Assembly: GCA_024233455.1 (NCBI GenBank)
Contig: JACKPP010000001.1
Location: 248,001 to 312,000 of the forward strand
Direction of reading: 5' to 3'
Length of the DNA stretch: 64,000 nt
From: Chlamydiales bacterium
GTDB lineage: Bacteria > Chlamydiota > Chlamydiia > Chlamydiales > JACKPQ01
The translations under genes were made by a program, and so were the position numbers. The notes under the pieces were generated by a model. It was not told where the DNA came from and did not search any database. It worked only from the letters and a program-made list of their open reading frames with translations. Below are positions 34,175-42,235 of this stretch, piece after piece (within the stretch, counting starts at the first letter, position 1; the number at the start of each line of letters is the position of its first letter).

Positions 34175-35553
34175 TCAAGCATTCCAACCGGCTCTAGCAC
34201 AAAAGTACATCCCTCTTCAAGCATTTGATCAATATGACCTATTGTGTAGTCTTCTCCCTCAATAAAAGGTGTATATTCTAGCATGAAAAGATGAAATGGA
34301 ATGGTTGAATGTATGGGGCCAATATGGAAGGCTTTGAGTGCGCTTTTAGCGTTGGCCAAGGCATCACTGCGTGTTTTACCACGCACGATAAGCTTAGCTA
34401 TCATGGAATCGTAATAAGGCGGTATGGAATAGCCCGAATAACACGCTGTGTCAATACGAACATCAGGACCACAAGGTGGAATGAAGTATTCTAAACGGCC
34501 AGGTGAAGGCATAAAATTCTTCGCCGGATTTTCGGCGTTGATGCGAAACTGAAAAACATGCCCATTGTATTGGACTTCTTTTTGTTTCATAGGTAGCTTT
34601 TCGCCCATTGCCACTTTAATTTGGAGTTTGACTAAGTCTACACCTGTCAGCTCTTCGGTAATCGTGTGTTCAACCTGAATGCGCGTGTTGGCTTCCATGA
34701 AGTAAAAATGTTTGTCCTCATCGAGAAGAAATTCCACAGTTCCAGCAGAGGAGTATTTTGCAGCTTCCATAATACGGACAGCAGCCTCTCCCATTTTTTT
34801 TCGCAGAGAGCTAGAAACTACAGGGCTTGGTGTCTCTTCAATGAGTTTTTGCCGCCTACGCTGCATGGTGCAGTCCCTTTCACCAAGGTAGATGTAGTTA
34901 CCGTGTTTATCCCCCACCACCTGCACTTCTACGTGGCGCGGGTTGACAATCATTTTTTCTAGGTAAACATCCGGATTGTTAAAGGCAGCTTCAGCTTCGG
35001 TTCTAGCGGCAGAAAATTTGCGTTTGAAATCGTTTTCATCATTGGCTACACGGATACCTTTACCACCACCACCAGCTGAGGCTTTGATGAAGACAGGATA
35101 GCCAATTTTTTTAGCTTCGATGAGGCCTTCTTCCACCGACTTGATTATTCCCTCAGATCCTGGAATAACGGGGCATTTAGCTTTTTTTGCTGTCTGCTTA
35201 GCATTGGCTTTATCACCAAGGACTCCAATCGATTGCGATGATGGGCCGATAAAGGTTAAACCGCAGCTCTCACAAATCGAGGCAAAATGAGCATTTTCGC
35301 TTAGGAATCCGTATCCAGGGTGGATGGCATCGGCACCGGTGATTTCACAAGCAGAGAGGATATTGGGAATGCGCAGATAAGAGTTAATTGCCGGTCCATC
35401 GCCAATGCAAATTGCCTCGTCAGCAAGCAGCACATGAAGGGCTTCACTGTCTGGTTTGGAATAAACTGCAACAGTTTGCAACCCCAAATCATGACAAGCC
35501 CGTATGATGCGAACGGCTATTTCGCCGCGGTTAGCGATAAGAACTTTTTTCAT
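34171..35553 (-). CDS. accC: Acetyl-CoA carboxylase biotin carboxylase subunit
   Basis: A 460-residue biotin carboxylase with the N-terminal LIANRGEIAVRI, the ATP-grasp glycine loop SAGGGGKGIRV, VEVQVVGDKHG, and the catalytic MEANTRIQVEH. It carboxylates biotin on AccB with ATP and bicarbonate, the first half-reaction for malonyl-CoA. The start overlaps the accB stop by 4 bp. The accB-accC order, with efp upstream, follows the order known in Chlamydia. Confidence 0.96.
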   Translation of the reverse strand: MKKVLIANRGEIAVRIIRACHDLGLQTVAVYSKPDSEALHVLLADEAICIGDGPAINSYLRIPNILSACEITGADAIHPGYGFLSENAHFASICESCGLTFIGPSSQSIGVLGDKANAKQTAKKAKCPVIPGSEGIIKSVEEGLIEAKKIGYPVFIKASAGGGGKGIRVANDENDFKRKFSAARTEAEAAFNNPDVYLEKMIVNPRHVEVQVVGDKHGNYIYLGERDCTMQRRRQKLIEETPSPVVSSSLRKKMGEAAVRIMEAAKYSSAGTVEFLLDEDKHFYFMEANTRIQVEHTITEELTGVDLVKLQIKVAMGEKLPMKQKEVQYNGHVFQFRINAENPAKNFMPSPGRLEYFIPPCGPDVRIDTACYSGYSIPPYYDSMIAKLIVRGKTRSDALANAKSALKAFHIGPIHSTIPFHLFMLEYTPFIEGEDYTIGHIDQMLEEGCTFVLEPVGMLE

Positions 35554-35981
35554 TCAACCCTGATCAATTTGGTGCCAAACTCCACCGGATCAGCACTTTT
35601 AATGAGTATTTCAGCAACTCGTCCGCTAACGCCAGCTTTGACTTCGTTCATGACTTTCATTGCCTCTACAATACAAACGACTGTATCAGGATCTACCTGA
35701 TCGCCGACTTTCACAAATGGCGGATCATCAGGAGATGGTGCACCGTAGAAGGTTCCTACCATAGGCGAGGTGATAAATAGGTCAGAACTCACCGATGGCT
35801 TAGGCTGCTCGGTCTGAGGCAAAGGCGCGTGCGTATGTTGCACTGGCATTGGAGCAGCAGGTACAGAATGGGTGAAGCCTCGTTTCAAGACGATTTCAAA
35901 ACCTTTTTCTTTGATGCTCACCTCGTTCATGTCGGCATCTCCCATGGCCGCCATCAAATCTTTTATCTCGTCTAAATCCAT
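35550..35981 (-). CDS. accB: Acetyl-CoA carboxylase biotin carboxyl carrier protein
   Basis: A 143-residue BCCP: an N-terminal helical part (MDLDEIKDLMAAM), a Pro-rich linker (about 40-60), and the biotinyl domain ending with the biotinylation motif EAMKVMNEV, in which the central Lys is modified. The length fits a single-domain BCCP. It sits 9 bp downstream of efp. Confidence 0.95.
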   Translation of the reverse strand: MDLDEIKDLMAAMGDADMNEVSIKEKGFEIVLKRGFTHSVPAAPMPVQHTHAPLPQTEQPKPSVSSDLFITSPMVGTFYGAPSPDDPPFVKVGDQVDPDTVVCIVEAMKVMNEVKAGVSGRVAEILIKSADPVEFGTKLIRVE

Positions 35982-35990
35982 GTTTTTCTC

Positions 35991-36581
35991 CTAAACGCGT
36001 TGGATGTATTCACCACTATGGGTGTCCACTTTGATGATGTCGGAAGCTTCGATAAAGGTGGGTACTTGAATACGAGCACCCGTTTCTAATTGACCCGTTT
36101 TCATAGCATTAGCCATCGCTTTTGCTTCGATTCCGGTCGCATCTAAGTCCTCTGTTTTGATGACCATAAGCTCCAAAAACTGAGGCAACTCAATGGAAAA
36201 AATCGACTCACCGTATAGCATGGCTTTGATTTGCGTTCCCTCTTTAAGGTAGTCAATCTTATCTCCAATGACATCGGAGGGAACCGATACGCGACTTAAA
36301 TCATCGACATCCAAAAAAATATGGTGTTTCCCTTCTAGATATAGGTACTCTAGTCGACGAGAGGCTAAACTCGCCTCTTCGATTTCTTGATCGAGTTTGA
36401 AATTTTTCTCTATAACCTCATCCGAAACCAAATCTTTCAACTTGGTTTTGATGAAGGGAGTTCCTCTAGCTACAGTTACTTTTACACTAGACTCAACTCG
36501 GTAAATTTTATCTTTAATCGAGATGGTCATTCCGGGAGCAATTTGGTTGCTTGTCGCTTTAGGCTTTGTGGTCATAGGCAA
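35991..36581 (-). CDS. efp: Elongation factor P with Arg at the modified loop position
   Basis: A 196-residue EF-P with three OB-like domains, ending in SGEYIQRV. EF-P relieves ribosome stalling at proline stretches. The domain I loop reads VARGTPFIKTKL. Aligned with Pseudomonas EF-P (SGRNAAVVKMKL) and E. coli EF-P (PGKGQAFARVKL), this puts Arg39 at the position that is beta-lysylated Lys34 in E. coli and rhamnosylated Arg32 in Pseudomonas. Chlamydia have two EF-P genes, so a second copy may exist elsewhere. The start overlaps the HAD gene end by 23 bp; an ATG at 36575 is an alternative. Confidence 0.92.
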   Translation of the reverse strand: MPMTTKPKATSNQIAPGMTISIKDKIYRVESSVKVTVARGTPFIKTKLKDLVSDEVIEKNFKLDQEIEEASLASRRLEYLYLEGKHHIFLDVDDLSRVSVPSDVIGDKIDYLKEGTQIKAMLYGESIFSIELPQFLELMVIKTEDLDATGIEAKAMANAMKTGQLETGARIQVPTFIEASDIIKVDTHSGEYIQRV

Positions 36582-37197
36582 TTGTTTTTAATTGTGTTAA
36601 TGTATCTATTGTATAGTCAACATCGGTTTTTAAACCAGTGTTATTTCGGCCCCTACCCCATCGCATATGGACCGTTTGCATCCCAAGTTCTTTAGCTGGT
36701 TGAAGGTCAGTGGCAATCCGGTCACCCACAACAAATATTTTCACAGGATCGACATTCCATTTTTTTTGCAGATGTTGGTAAATTAATTTTTTACTCCTCA
36801 TTTGCGTTACATCAATACTGAAAAAGTCATTTTTTGAAAATCCAGCTTTTTCAAATTTTAAAAGTTGTTGAGCGTGTCTACCGGCTGTGACGACAGCTAA
36901 AGTGTGATCCTGAGCTAAGTCCCGCACCACTTCTAAAGCATTGGCCAAAGGTGTAACTGTTTCGATGGGGTAGTGATCAAGGGCATTTTTTGCCAATTCT
37001 ATATACTCCAAAGAGTGATGCTTGGTTAAAAACGTTTGAATGGCCTCTTCAGAGCTAGAAGCATTATCATTAAGCTCCAATAGCTCCTCTAGAGGGAGTT
37101 GATCGCCGATCTTTGAAAGAGCCCATTTTAGCGCTTTTGGAGTGATAGAACCACTTGTGTCGATGAGAGTGTCATCCAAATCAAAGATGATGTACAA
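36559..37197 (-). CDS. HAD-family hydrolase
   Basis: A 212-residue haloacid dehalogenase-type phosphatase. Motif I is FDLDDTLIDTSG (nucleophile Asp near residue 6), motif II includes VVTAGRHAQ, and motif IV is VVGDRIATDLQPAKELG. The all-helical cap at about 17-85 is of the C1 type. Substrate unknown; candidates are phosphorylated sugars or 2-phosphoglycolate. It overlaps yvcK upstream by 17 bp and efp downstream, within a tight operon. Confidence 0.87.
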   Translation of the reverse strand: MYIIFDLDDTLIDTSGSITPKALKWALSKIGDQLPLEELLELNDNASSSEEAIQTFLTKHHSLEYIELAKNALDHYPIETVTPLANALEVVRDLAQDHTLAVVTAGRHAQQLLKFEKAGFSKNDFFSIDVTQMRSKKLIYQHLQKKWNVDPVKIFVVGDRIATDLQPAKELGMQTVHMRWGRGRNNTGLKTDVDYTIDTLTQLKTIAYDHKA

Positions 37198-38143
37198 TTT
37201 TCATCAACTCCTCTGCCAACTTCTTGGAATCATGGCGAATTAAACTGCGCTTAATAAGATCGCTTTTGGACATTTCTTGCAAAGCTCCAAGTAGTGCTGC
37301 GCTGCGCACCCTTTCATCCTGGATATCATCTTCGACCAGATCCCCTTCATCAGCGTAACTTTCGATGAGTTCTTCAGGAGGTTTTTCGTTGTTAACTAAA
37401 ATGTAGTCGAAAATATCTTTGCCCACAAATTTGCTTATTTCTTTGATGTAATCCCCAACTTTATAACTGGTGGTTTGCCCTTTTCGATTCATCAGATTAA
37501 CCACAAACACTTTTTTGGCTTGTGTTTCCAGAAGAGCATCTCTCACACCTTCTACTAGGAGGTTGGGAATTAAAGAGGTATGCAAACCACCTGGACCGAG
37601 AACGATGAGATCAGCATTGTGAATTTCATCAAGCGCCCTTGGATTGGCTTTGGGATATGGTTCTAAAAAGATGCTCTTATAACCCTCGTCTATCCTCTGA
37701 GAAAGATAAACCTCTTTTTCACCTTCTAAAACAGTACGGTCTTTTAGGATCATTTTGAGGTGCACGTGGTGCGTTGTAATGGGAATGACTTTGCCCTTGA
37801 TATAAAGAATTTTCCCTACTTCTTCGACAGCCTTTTCAAAACTTCCGGTGACTTTTTCCAAAGTTGACAAAAGCAAGTTTCCAAAGCTATGCCCCCCGAG
37901 ACCACCATTCTCGAAACGGTAATTCATCAAACTGCGCATCAAACGGGAGGAGTTAGACAAAGCAACCAAACACTGGCGCACGTCACCAGGAGGTAAAACA
38001 CCTAGCTCATCGCGCAAAATCCCGGTGCTACCACCATCATCGGCCATGGATACAATCGCGCATAAGTCAACATCGTAGTTTTTTAAACCCCGCAAAACGG
38101 TAAAATTACCTGTTCCACCACCAATCACGACAATTTTTTTCAC
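37181..38143 (-). CDS. yvcK: YvcK/CofD-like gluconeogenesis factor
   Basis: A 320-residue protein of the YvcK/CofD family: N-terminal VVIGGGTGNFTVLRGLK, ADDGGSTGILRDELG, PPGDVRQCLVAL and GPGGLHTSLIPNLLV. In Bacillus and Mycobacterium the relative binds UDP-GlcNAc and links central carbon flow to the cell envelope. Chlamydiae make little classical peptidoglycan, so its role here may be related to division-septum synthesis. It overlaps rpe by 4 bp. Confidence 0.9.
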   Translation of the reverse strand: MKKIVVIGGGTGNFTVLRGLKNYDVDLCAIVSMADDGGSTGILRDELGVLPPGDVRQCLVALSNSSRLMRSLMNYRFENGGLGGHSFGNLLLSTLEKVTGSFEKAVEEVGKILYIKGKVIPITTHHVHLKMILKDRTVLEGEKEVYLSQRIDEGYKSIFLEPYPKANPRALDEIHNADLIVLGPGGLHTSLIPNLLVEGVRDALLETQAKKVFVVNLMNRKGQTTSYKVGDYIKEISKFVGKDIFDYILVNNEKPPEELIESYADEGDLVEDDIQDERVRSAALLGALQEMSKSDLIKRSLIRHDSKKLAEELMKIVHHL

Positions 38144-38802
38144 TGGCGCAACTCCATGATTTTGGCTTTCATATCTCCCTCGAACAAATAGGTGCCCGCA
38201 ACTAAATTATTAGCTCCGGCGTCGATGCAAAGCTTAGCAGTTTTTGCGTCTATCCCCCCATCCACTTGGATATCGATCGCTTTTAGATCCAAATCGTCAA
38301 TAGTCTTTCGGGCAAAGCGCACTTTATCTAGCACATCCATAATAAATGCTTGCCCACCCCAACCTGGATTAACCGTCATCAGTAGTAGCGTATCGATTTT
38401 GTCTAAATATTTGGGAATCAAACTGTAAGAGGTTTCGGGACAAAAAGCCAGTCCGGCTTTGATATTGCACCGGCGGATAAATTCAAGCGTTTCAGCAACA
38501 TCTTCTGTAGCTTCAAAATGGAACGTGATTTGATCGGCACCACATTCAACCAATTTTTCGATATAGTCAAAGGGGCTATAAACCATGATGTGAACATCTA
38601 AAAACAGATCCGTGGAACGATTAATTGCCGACAAGGCCTTAGGACTAAGACTCAAATTGCGCACAAAATGCCCGTCCATGATATCGAAATGAATAGCATC
38701 TGCACCTGCATCTTCGCAACGTTTAGCTTCATCACCTAATTTGGTGAAGTCAGCTGCAAAAATGGAAGGCTCTATCTTTATGTTGCCCTTAAACTTTTTC
38801 AC
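38140..38802 (-). CDS. rpe: Ribulose-phosphate 3-epimerase
   Basis: A 220-residue TIM-barrel protein matching Rpe: EPSIFAADFTKLG, FDIMDGHFVRN (metal ligand region), DVHIMVYSP, TVNPGWGGQAF and QVDGGIDAKTA. It interconverts D-ribulose 5-phosphate and D-xylulose 5-phosphate in the pentose phosphate pathway. The gene is 5 bp downstream of the unknown 480-residue gene and overlaps yvcK. Confidence 0.95.
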   Translation of the reverse strand: MKKFKGNIKIEPSIFAADFTKLGDEAKRCEDAGADAIHFDIMDGHFVRNLSLSPKALSAINRSTDLFLDVHIMVYSPFDYIEKLVECGADQITFHFEATEDVAETLEFIRRCNIKAGLAFCPETSYSLIPKYLDKIDTLLLMTVNPGWGGQAFIMDVLDKVRFARKTIDDLDLKAIDIQVDGGIDAKTAKLCIDAGANNLVAGTYLFEGDMKAKIMELRQ

Positions 38803-38807
38803 GCCCC

Positions 38808-40256
38808 TCAGATTACCTGGTCTTTCCTTTTCAAGTAAAGGGCTTTAAGAGCCTCTGGTCCCAATACGCTACGCAGATGGGCCGGCTCGATCGAATAAAA
38901 AAATTCTTGAAGCTTAGAGACAGAAACATTCTTCAGCTGGCTTTTTAGACTCTCAAAATTTTCCTGTTCCCTGGCAATGATACCGCCGTTAAAATCGCGA
39001 AAAACGCCGATCTTACTTTTGAGTATCGCGCTCACCTTCTGGCGTGCTTGTAGGGTATCAACCGCGCCATCTTCCCGCAAAAACAAGCTCTCATCCAGTA
39101 AAATTTTAGTGATGTGCGCTTGCTTTACATAGCGGCTGCGCAACAGGCCCATTTCCCTTATCCGCTCTACTTTAAATTCGGGACCAATCAGCTGGGATAG
39201 CTCTGGCTCAACTCCAAGCCTTACAATAAGCACCGTAAAACGCAATTGATCTCCTTGCTGCCCATCAAATGTAATGGTCACTTGCGGCAGGTCGCGCACA
39301 AATCGCAGCTCGTGACTTAAGCTAATAAGCCCGCGCATTATCTCTTCTTCGTTGCGTGGTAAAAATACAGGGTGTACCAATTGTCTCGTAAACTCCTTCG
39401 GTCTCAGAAAACTGTTTAGCTTTTGAATTTCCATAAGCGAAAATGCATCGCCGCTTTTCTTTTCAATCTCCAGATATAAAAGGTTATCGATTTCTTCATA
39501 GCTGCTTTCAACATACACACTTTTGGGAAGCACTGAGCCAATCGCTTTGAGGGCCTGTGTTTTTTCAAAAACTTCATTGCCGGTGCAAAAACTGCGATTA
39601 ATAATGCACCCGAGACCATGACGAATACCCAACGGTGAATCGACCACAACCGGCATACATTTATCTTTGCCTGCATCTAAATGCAGTACAAGCCTTGTTA
39701 GGTAACTGATGCTGCGCTCTTGGATAAACAGTGGGGAACACTTCGATGCAAACTGCTGCAAGGTCATCATCACAGTATTGTCCAATCCAAACCTCGAACA
39801 AAGCTGACTCAAGCGCTCTTGCACCCTAGCAAGCTTTTCTCTTCCACTCAAGCCCTTCAACTCCAACACACGTTCGGCAAAAAAAGGTGACGATAGACCC
39901 AATACCAGCTCTTTTTGAACCAGCTTAAACCCTTTTTTGGCCTGCTGGACCTCCCCTAAATCCTGCAAAACAAAGGCCACTTCACCCGCAGTCCACTCCT
40001 TTCCATCCAGCTCAAAATCGGTTACAAAAAATAAAGGAATTGAGATAGCTCTGCCCGGAATTAACCATCGGCTCACCATATCGTAAATAAATTTGCCAGC
40101 ACCTCGCCCCTTTTGGCAGACAAAAAACACCGACGCTTTAACGCCTTGCGCTTCAAAAAAAACTTGGGGATCATCATTAGGCTTAATTCTTTTGAGAATA
40201 CGTGCAAGAGGCTCAAAATGGGCCTGCTCACAACCACTTAACGCCAAAACATTCAT
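38808..40256 (-). CDS. Conserved hypothetical protein, about 482 residues
   Basis: A protein of about 482 residues (ATG at 40256), or 488 with a GTG at 40274 that overlaps the aspartokinase stop (TAGTG). It lacks signal peptides and membrane helices and is mixed alpha/beta (VKASVFFVCQKG, RAISIPLFFVTDFEL, LRFTVLIVRLG). No motif that I can name. Its place between aspartokinase and rpe with tight spacing suggests co-translation. It may be a Chlamydiota-specific family. Function unknown. Confidence 0.75.
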   Translation of the reverse strand: MNVLALSGCEQAHFEPLARILKRIKPNDDPQVFFEAQGVKASVFFVCQKGRGAGKFIYDMVSRWLIPGRAISIPLFFVTDFELDGKEWTAGEVAFVLQDLGEVQQAKKGFKLVQKELVLGLSSPFFAERVLELKGLSGREKLARVQERLSQLCSRFGLDNTVMMTLQQFASKCSPLFIQERSISYLTRLVLHLDAGKDKCMPVVVDSPLGIRHGLGCIINRSFCTGNEVFEKTQALKAIGSVLPKSVYVESSYEEIDNLLYLEIEKKSGDAFSLMEIQKLNSFLRPKEFTRQLVHPVFLPRNEEEIMRGLISLSHELRFVRDLPQVTITFDGQQGDQLRFTVLIVRLGVEPELSQLIGPEFKVERIREMGLLRSRYVKQAHITKILLDESLFLREDGAVDTLQARQKVSAILKSKIGVFRDFNGGIIAREQENFESLKSQLKNVSVSKLQEFFYSIEPAHLRSVLGPEALKALYLKRKDQVI

Positions 40257-40273
40257 ACTAACCGGTCTTAGCA

Positions 40274-40993
40274 CTAATTGCTATTTGAAGCAATCGTTGT
40301 TCCAACACCTTGTTTAGAAAATGAACTCACATGCAATGGCAACTGAGCTTTTGCCGCCCAGCGAATGGCCCGGGGATGCACTACTCCTCCTTTTTCACAA
40401 AGAGGCAACGCATCATCGTAGTCCAGCTGCTCAAAGCAGACAGCATTAACATCTTCTTTGGGATCACTAGAATAAATCCCATCTACGTCTTTATAAAAAA
40501 CAACCTTTTCAGCTCCAAGCGCTGCGCCTACAGCAACAGCTGTAGTGTCGCTTCCACCGCGTCCCAGCGTTGTGATCTCCCCTTCCAAGCTCACACCCTG
40601 GAAACCGGCTACAATCACCACATATCCCTCATCGAGATGACGCTGCACCCTTTTGGTCCTCACCTCCACGATCTCGGCTTCTCCATGAGCTGTGCATGTC
40701 ATCACACCTGACTGACTGCCGGTCAAACTCAAGGCTTTTACCCCTCGCTTATCCAAAGCCATAGCAAGTAGGGCCATGCTAATCCTCTCCCCAACCGAAA
40801 TCAGCATATCTTGCTCTCTCTTGGGTGGATTGGGATGGACATCTCTTGCCAGCTGAAGCAAATGATCGGTCATATCGCCCATCGCGCTAACTACCACCAC
40901 CAACTGACAACATTTTGCTTTATTTTCGACAACTAAATCAGCCACCCTTTCCAAATTCTCTAGAGCAGCTCCACCAAACTTTAAGACCTTCAT
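40274..40993 (-). CDS. Aspartate kinase, short form without ACT domains
   Basis: A 239-residue amino acid kinase: MKVLKFGGAAL, SVGERISMALLA, GFQGVSLEGEITTLGRGGSD and FYKDVDGIYSSDP are typical of aspartokinase catalytic domains. Regular enzymes carry a 150-200 residue C-terminal ACT region for feedback control; this protein ends straight after the catalytic domain (VGTTIASNSN), so it should be insensitive to lysine or threonine. An in-frame extension to 41017 is less likely. It starts the aspartate pathway to lysine/diaminopimelate. Confidence 0.85.
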   Translation of the reverse strand: MKVLKFGGAALENLERVADLVVENKAKCCQLVVVVSAMGDMTDHLLQLARDVHPNPPKREQDMLISVGERISMALLAMALDKRGVKALSLTGSQSGVMTCTAHGEAEIVEVRTKRVQRHLDEGYVVIVAGFQGVSLEGEITTLGRGGSDTTAVAVGAALGAEKVVFYKDVDGIYSSDPKEDVNAVCFEQLDYDDALPLCEKGGVVHPRAIRWAAKAQLPLHVSSFSKQGVGTTIASNSN

Positions 40994-41051
40994 GGCTGTA
41001 TGATCTTCGATTGCCACATTTTTTTAAACTGCTATACAAGGAAAAAACTAG

Positions 41052-41789
41052 CTATCTTAAACGAAATTCTTGAGGTAGATATTTCTCAAGCAGAGAAAAC
41101 ATTTCCTCGGATAACATACGAGTAATACTAGAAAATTTTTTGGATCCAGCGAGTAAAATAAATCTGCTTTCAGGATCTTGATTCGATGACCCAATACCAT
41201 CTTTATTGTCAAAGAGCATACACTGATTCAAGTCGCCACCTATACATATCATTCTGTTTGCACCATTTGGAGGAGCGTCTTTTCTCCACTGCAAAAACAG
41301 TGAAAGTTGCTGCTCAGTGGTAGTGCCAAGGTGCTCAATAATTGAAAGTCTCCCCCCATTTTCCGGCTCACTTTCAGCACCATATCCTGTCAATAGAAAA
41401 TCTCGAATACTATAGCAGGCACACAATGGATTAAACTGGTTTGTTATTAAGTCCCTATTTGAAGCATTCACCACCCTGTTTTTGTTTTTTAGCAAATCCA
41501 ATGCACAAAAAGTACTTTCCTTAAGATCTGGGAATTCATTAGCAGACCTCAATTTATGATAAACTTCAGAAAGCGTGAAATAACGTTCCTTAATAGCATT
41601 TTTCATACTTGCTTGATATTCGTCATGAGATGAGCCAATCATTTGATTGTAAATGTTTTTATAAGAAAGTTCGACAACTCTCTGCCAGCATGTACAAACA
41701 AGCTCTATTTTTCTCAAATCAACATCATATTCATTAAATATTTTATATAAAATTTCAACAGGAAACGAATTTATGTTAGTTATAGGCAT
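41052..41789 (-). CDS. F-box domain protein, putative effector
   Basis: A 245-residue protein. Residues about 5-45 form an F-box: INSFPVEILYKIF, DVDLRKIELVCTCW and VVELSYKNIY have the expected Pro, Leu, Ile, Val-Cys and Trp positions. F-boxes bind host Skp1 to bring substrates to SCF ubiquitin ligases, and bacteria use them only in host-delivered effectors as far as is known. The remaining 200 residues, the probable substrate-binding part, match no repeat family that I recognise. The upstream region is AT-rich and adjoins the GC-rich repeat block. Confidence 0.72.
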   Translation of the reverse strand: MPITNINSFPVEILYKIFNEYDVDLRKIELVCTCWQRVVELSYKNIYNQMIGSSHDEYQASMKNAIKERYFTLSEVYHKLRSANEFPDLKESTFCALDLLKNKNRVVNASNRDLITNQFNPLCACYSIRDFLLTGYGAESEPENGGRLSIIEHLGTTTEQQLSLFLQWRKDAPPNGANRMICIGGDLNQCMLFDNKDGIGSSNQDPESRFILLAGSKKFSSITRMLSEEMFSLLEKYLPQEFRLR

Positions 41790-42235
41790 ATAAACCTCAT
41801 TTTTTATAAAAAATTATAAACAATTTAGTAATTCTTTGCAACTTAAAAAGACCAAAGCTTCTTAAAAAAAATCTTACCTACGACCCTTTTTCAGGGTCTC
41901 TAGATTTGGGATGCAGTTTGGAGCGCTCTTAGCGCCGAGCCCCCTTGGGGGCGAGTCCGTCGCGAGGGGGAACATACCCCCTGGGGTAGGCCCCCGAGCA
42001 AGGATCCGAAATGCGCCCAAAGATTAGACCCTGACCTGTCCTGTCGCGAGGGGGGATATGCCCACTTGCGGGTAGGCCCCCGAGCAAGGATCCGAAATGC
42101 GCCCAAAGATTAGACCCTGTAAATTAGACCCTGTATTACCCCTGTAAAAAAACTTTGAGGCAACAGACTTGCTAATATCATGGATGTCTGCTATCTTAGT
42201 TGCTTGTGAATTAGTAAATATTTTTAAGGTAAACC
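41790..42235. other. Intergenic region with structured GC-rich repeats
   Basis: This 446-bp gap between the F-box gene and rpsA, divergently oriented, holds no credible gene. It starts AT-rich, then contains a 6-bp-stem hairpin (41882-41898, GACCCT/AGGGTC), the GCCCC/GGGGC palindrome near 41939-41951 and two long direct repeats (41960-42119). Open frames in the region are repeat-derived. The last 100 bp, AT-rich, should contain the rpsA promoter and an AAGGTA ribosome binding site. Confidence 0.75.
41960..42134. repeat. Two ~75-bp direct repeats with conserved hairpins
   Basis: Copy 1 (41960-42033) and copy 2 (42044-42119) share the left end TCGCGAGGGGG and an identical right half of about 47 bp, from TAGGCCCCCG to TTAGACCCTG. 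The middle differs, yet both copies keep a small hairpin (CCCC/GGGG in one, CCC/GGG in the other) inside an outer GGGGG/CCCCC pairing. A third partial copy of ATTAGACCCTGT follows at 42123-42134. The GC content is far above the surroundings. Confidence 0.85.
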
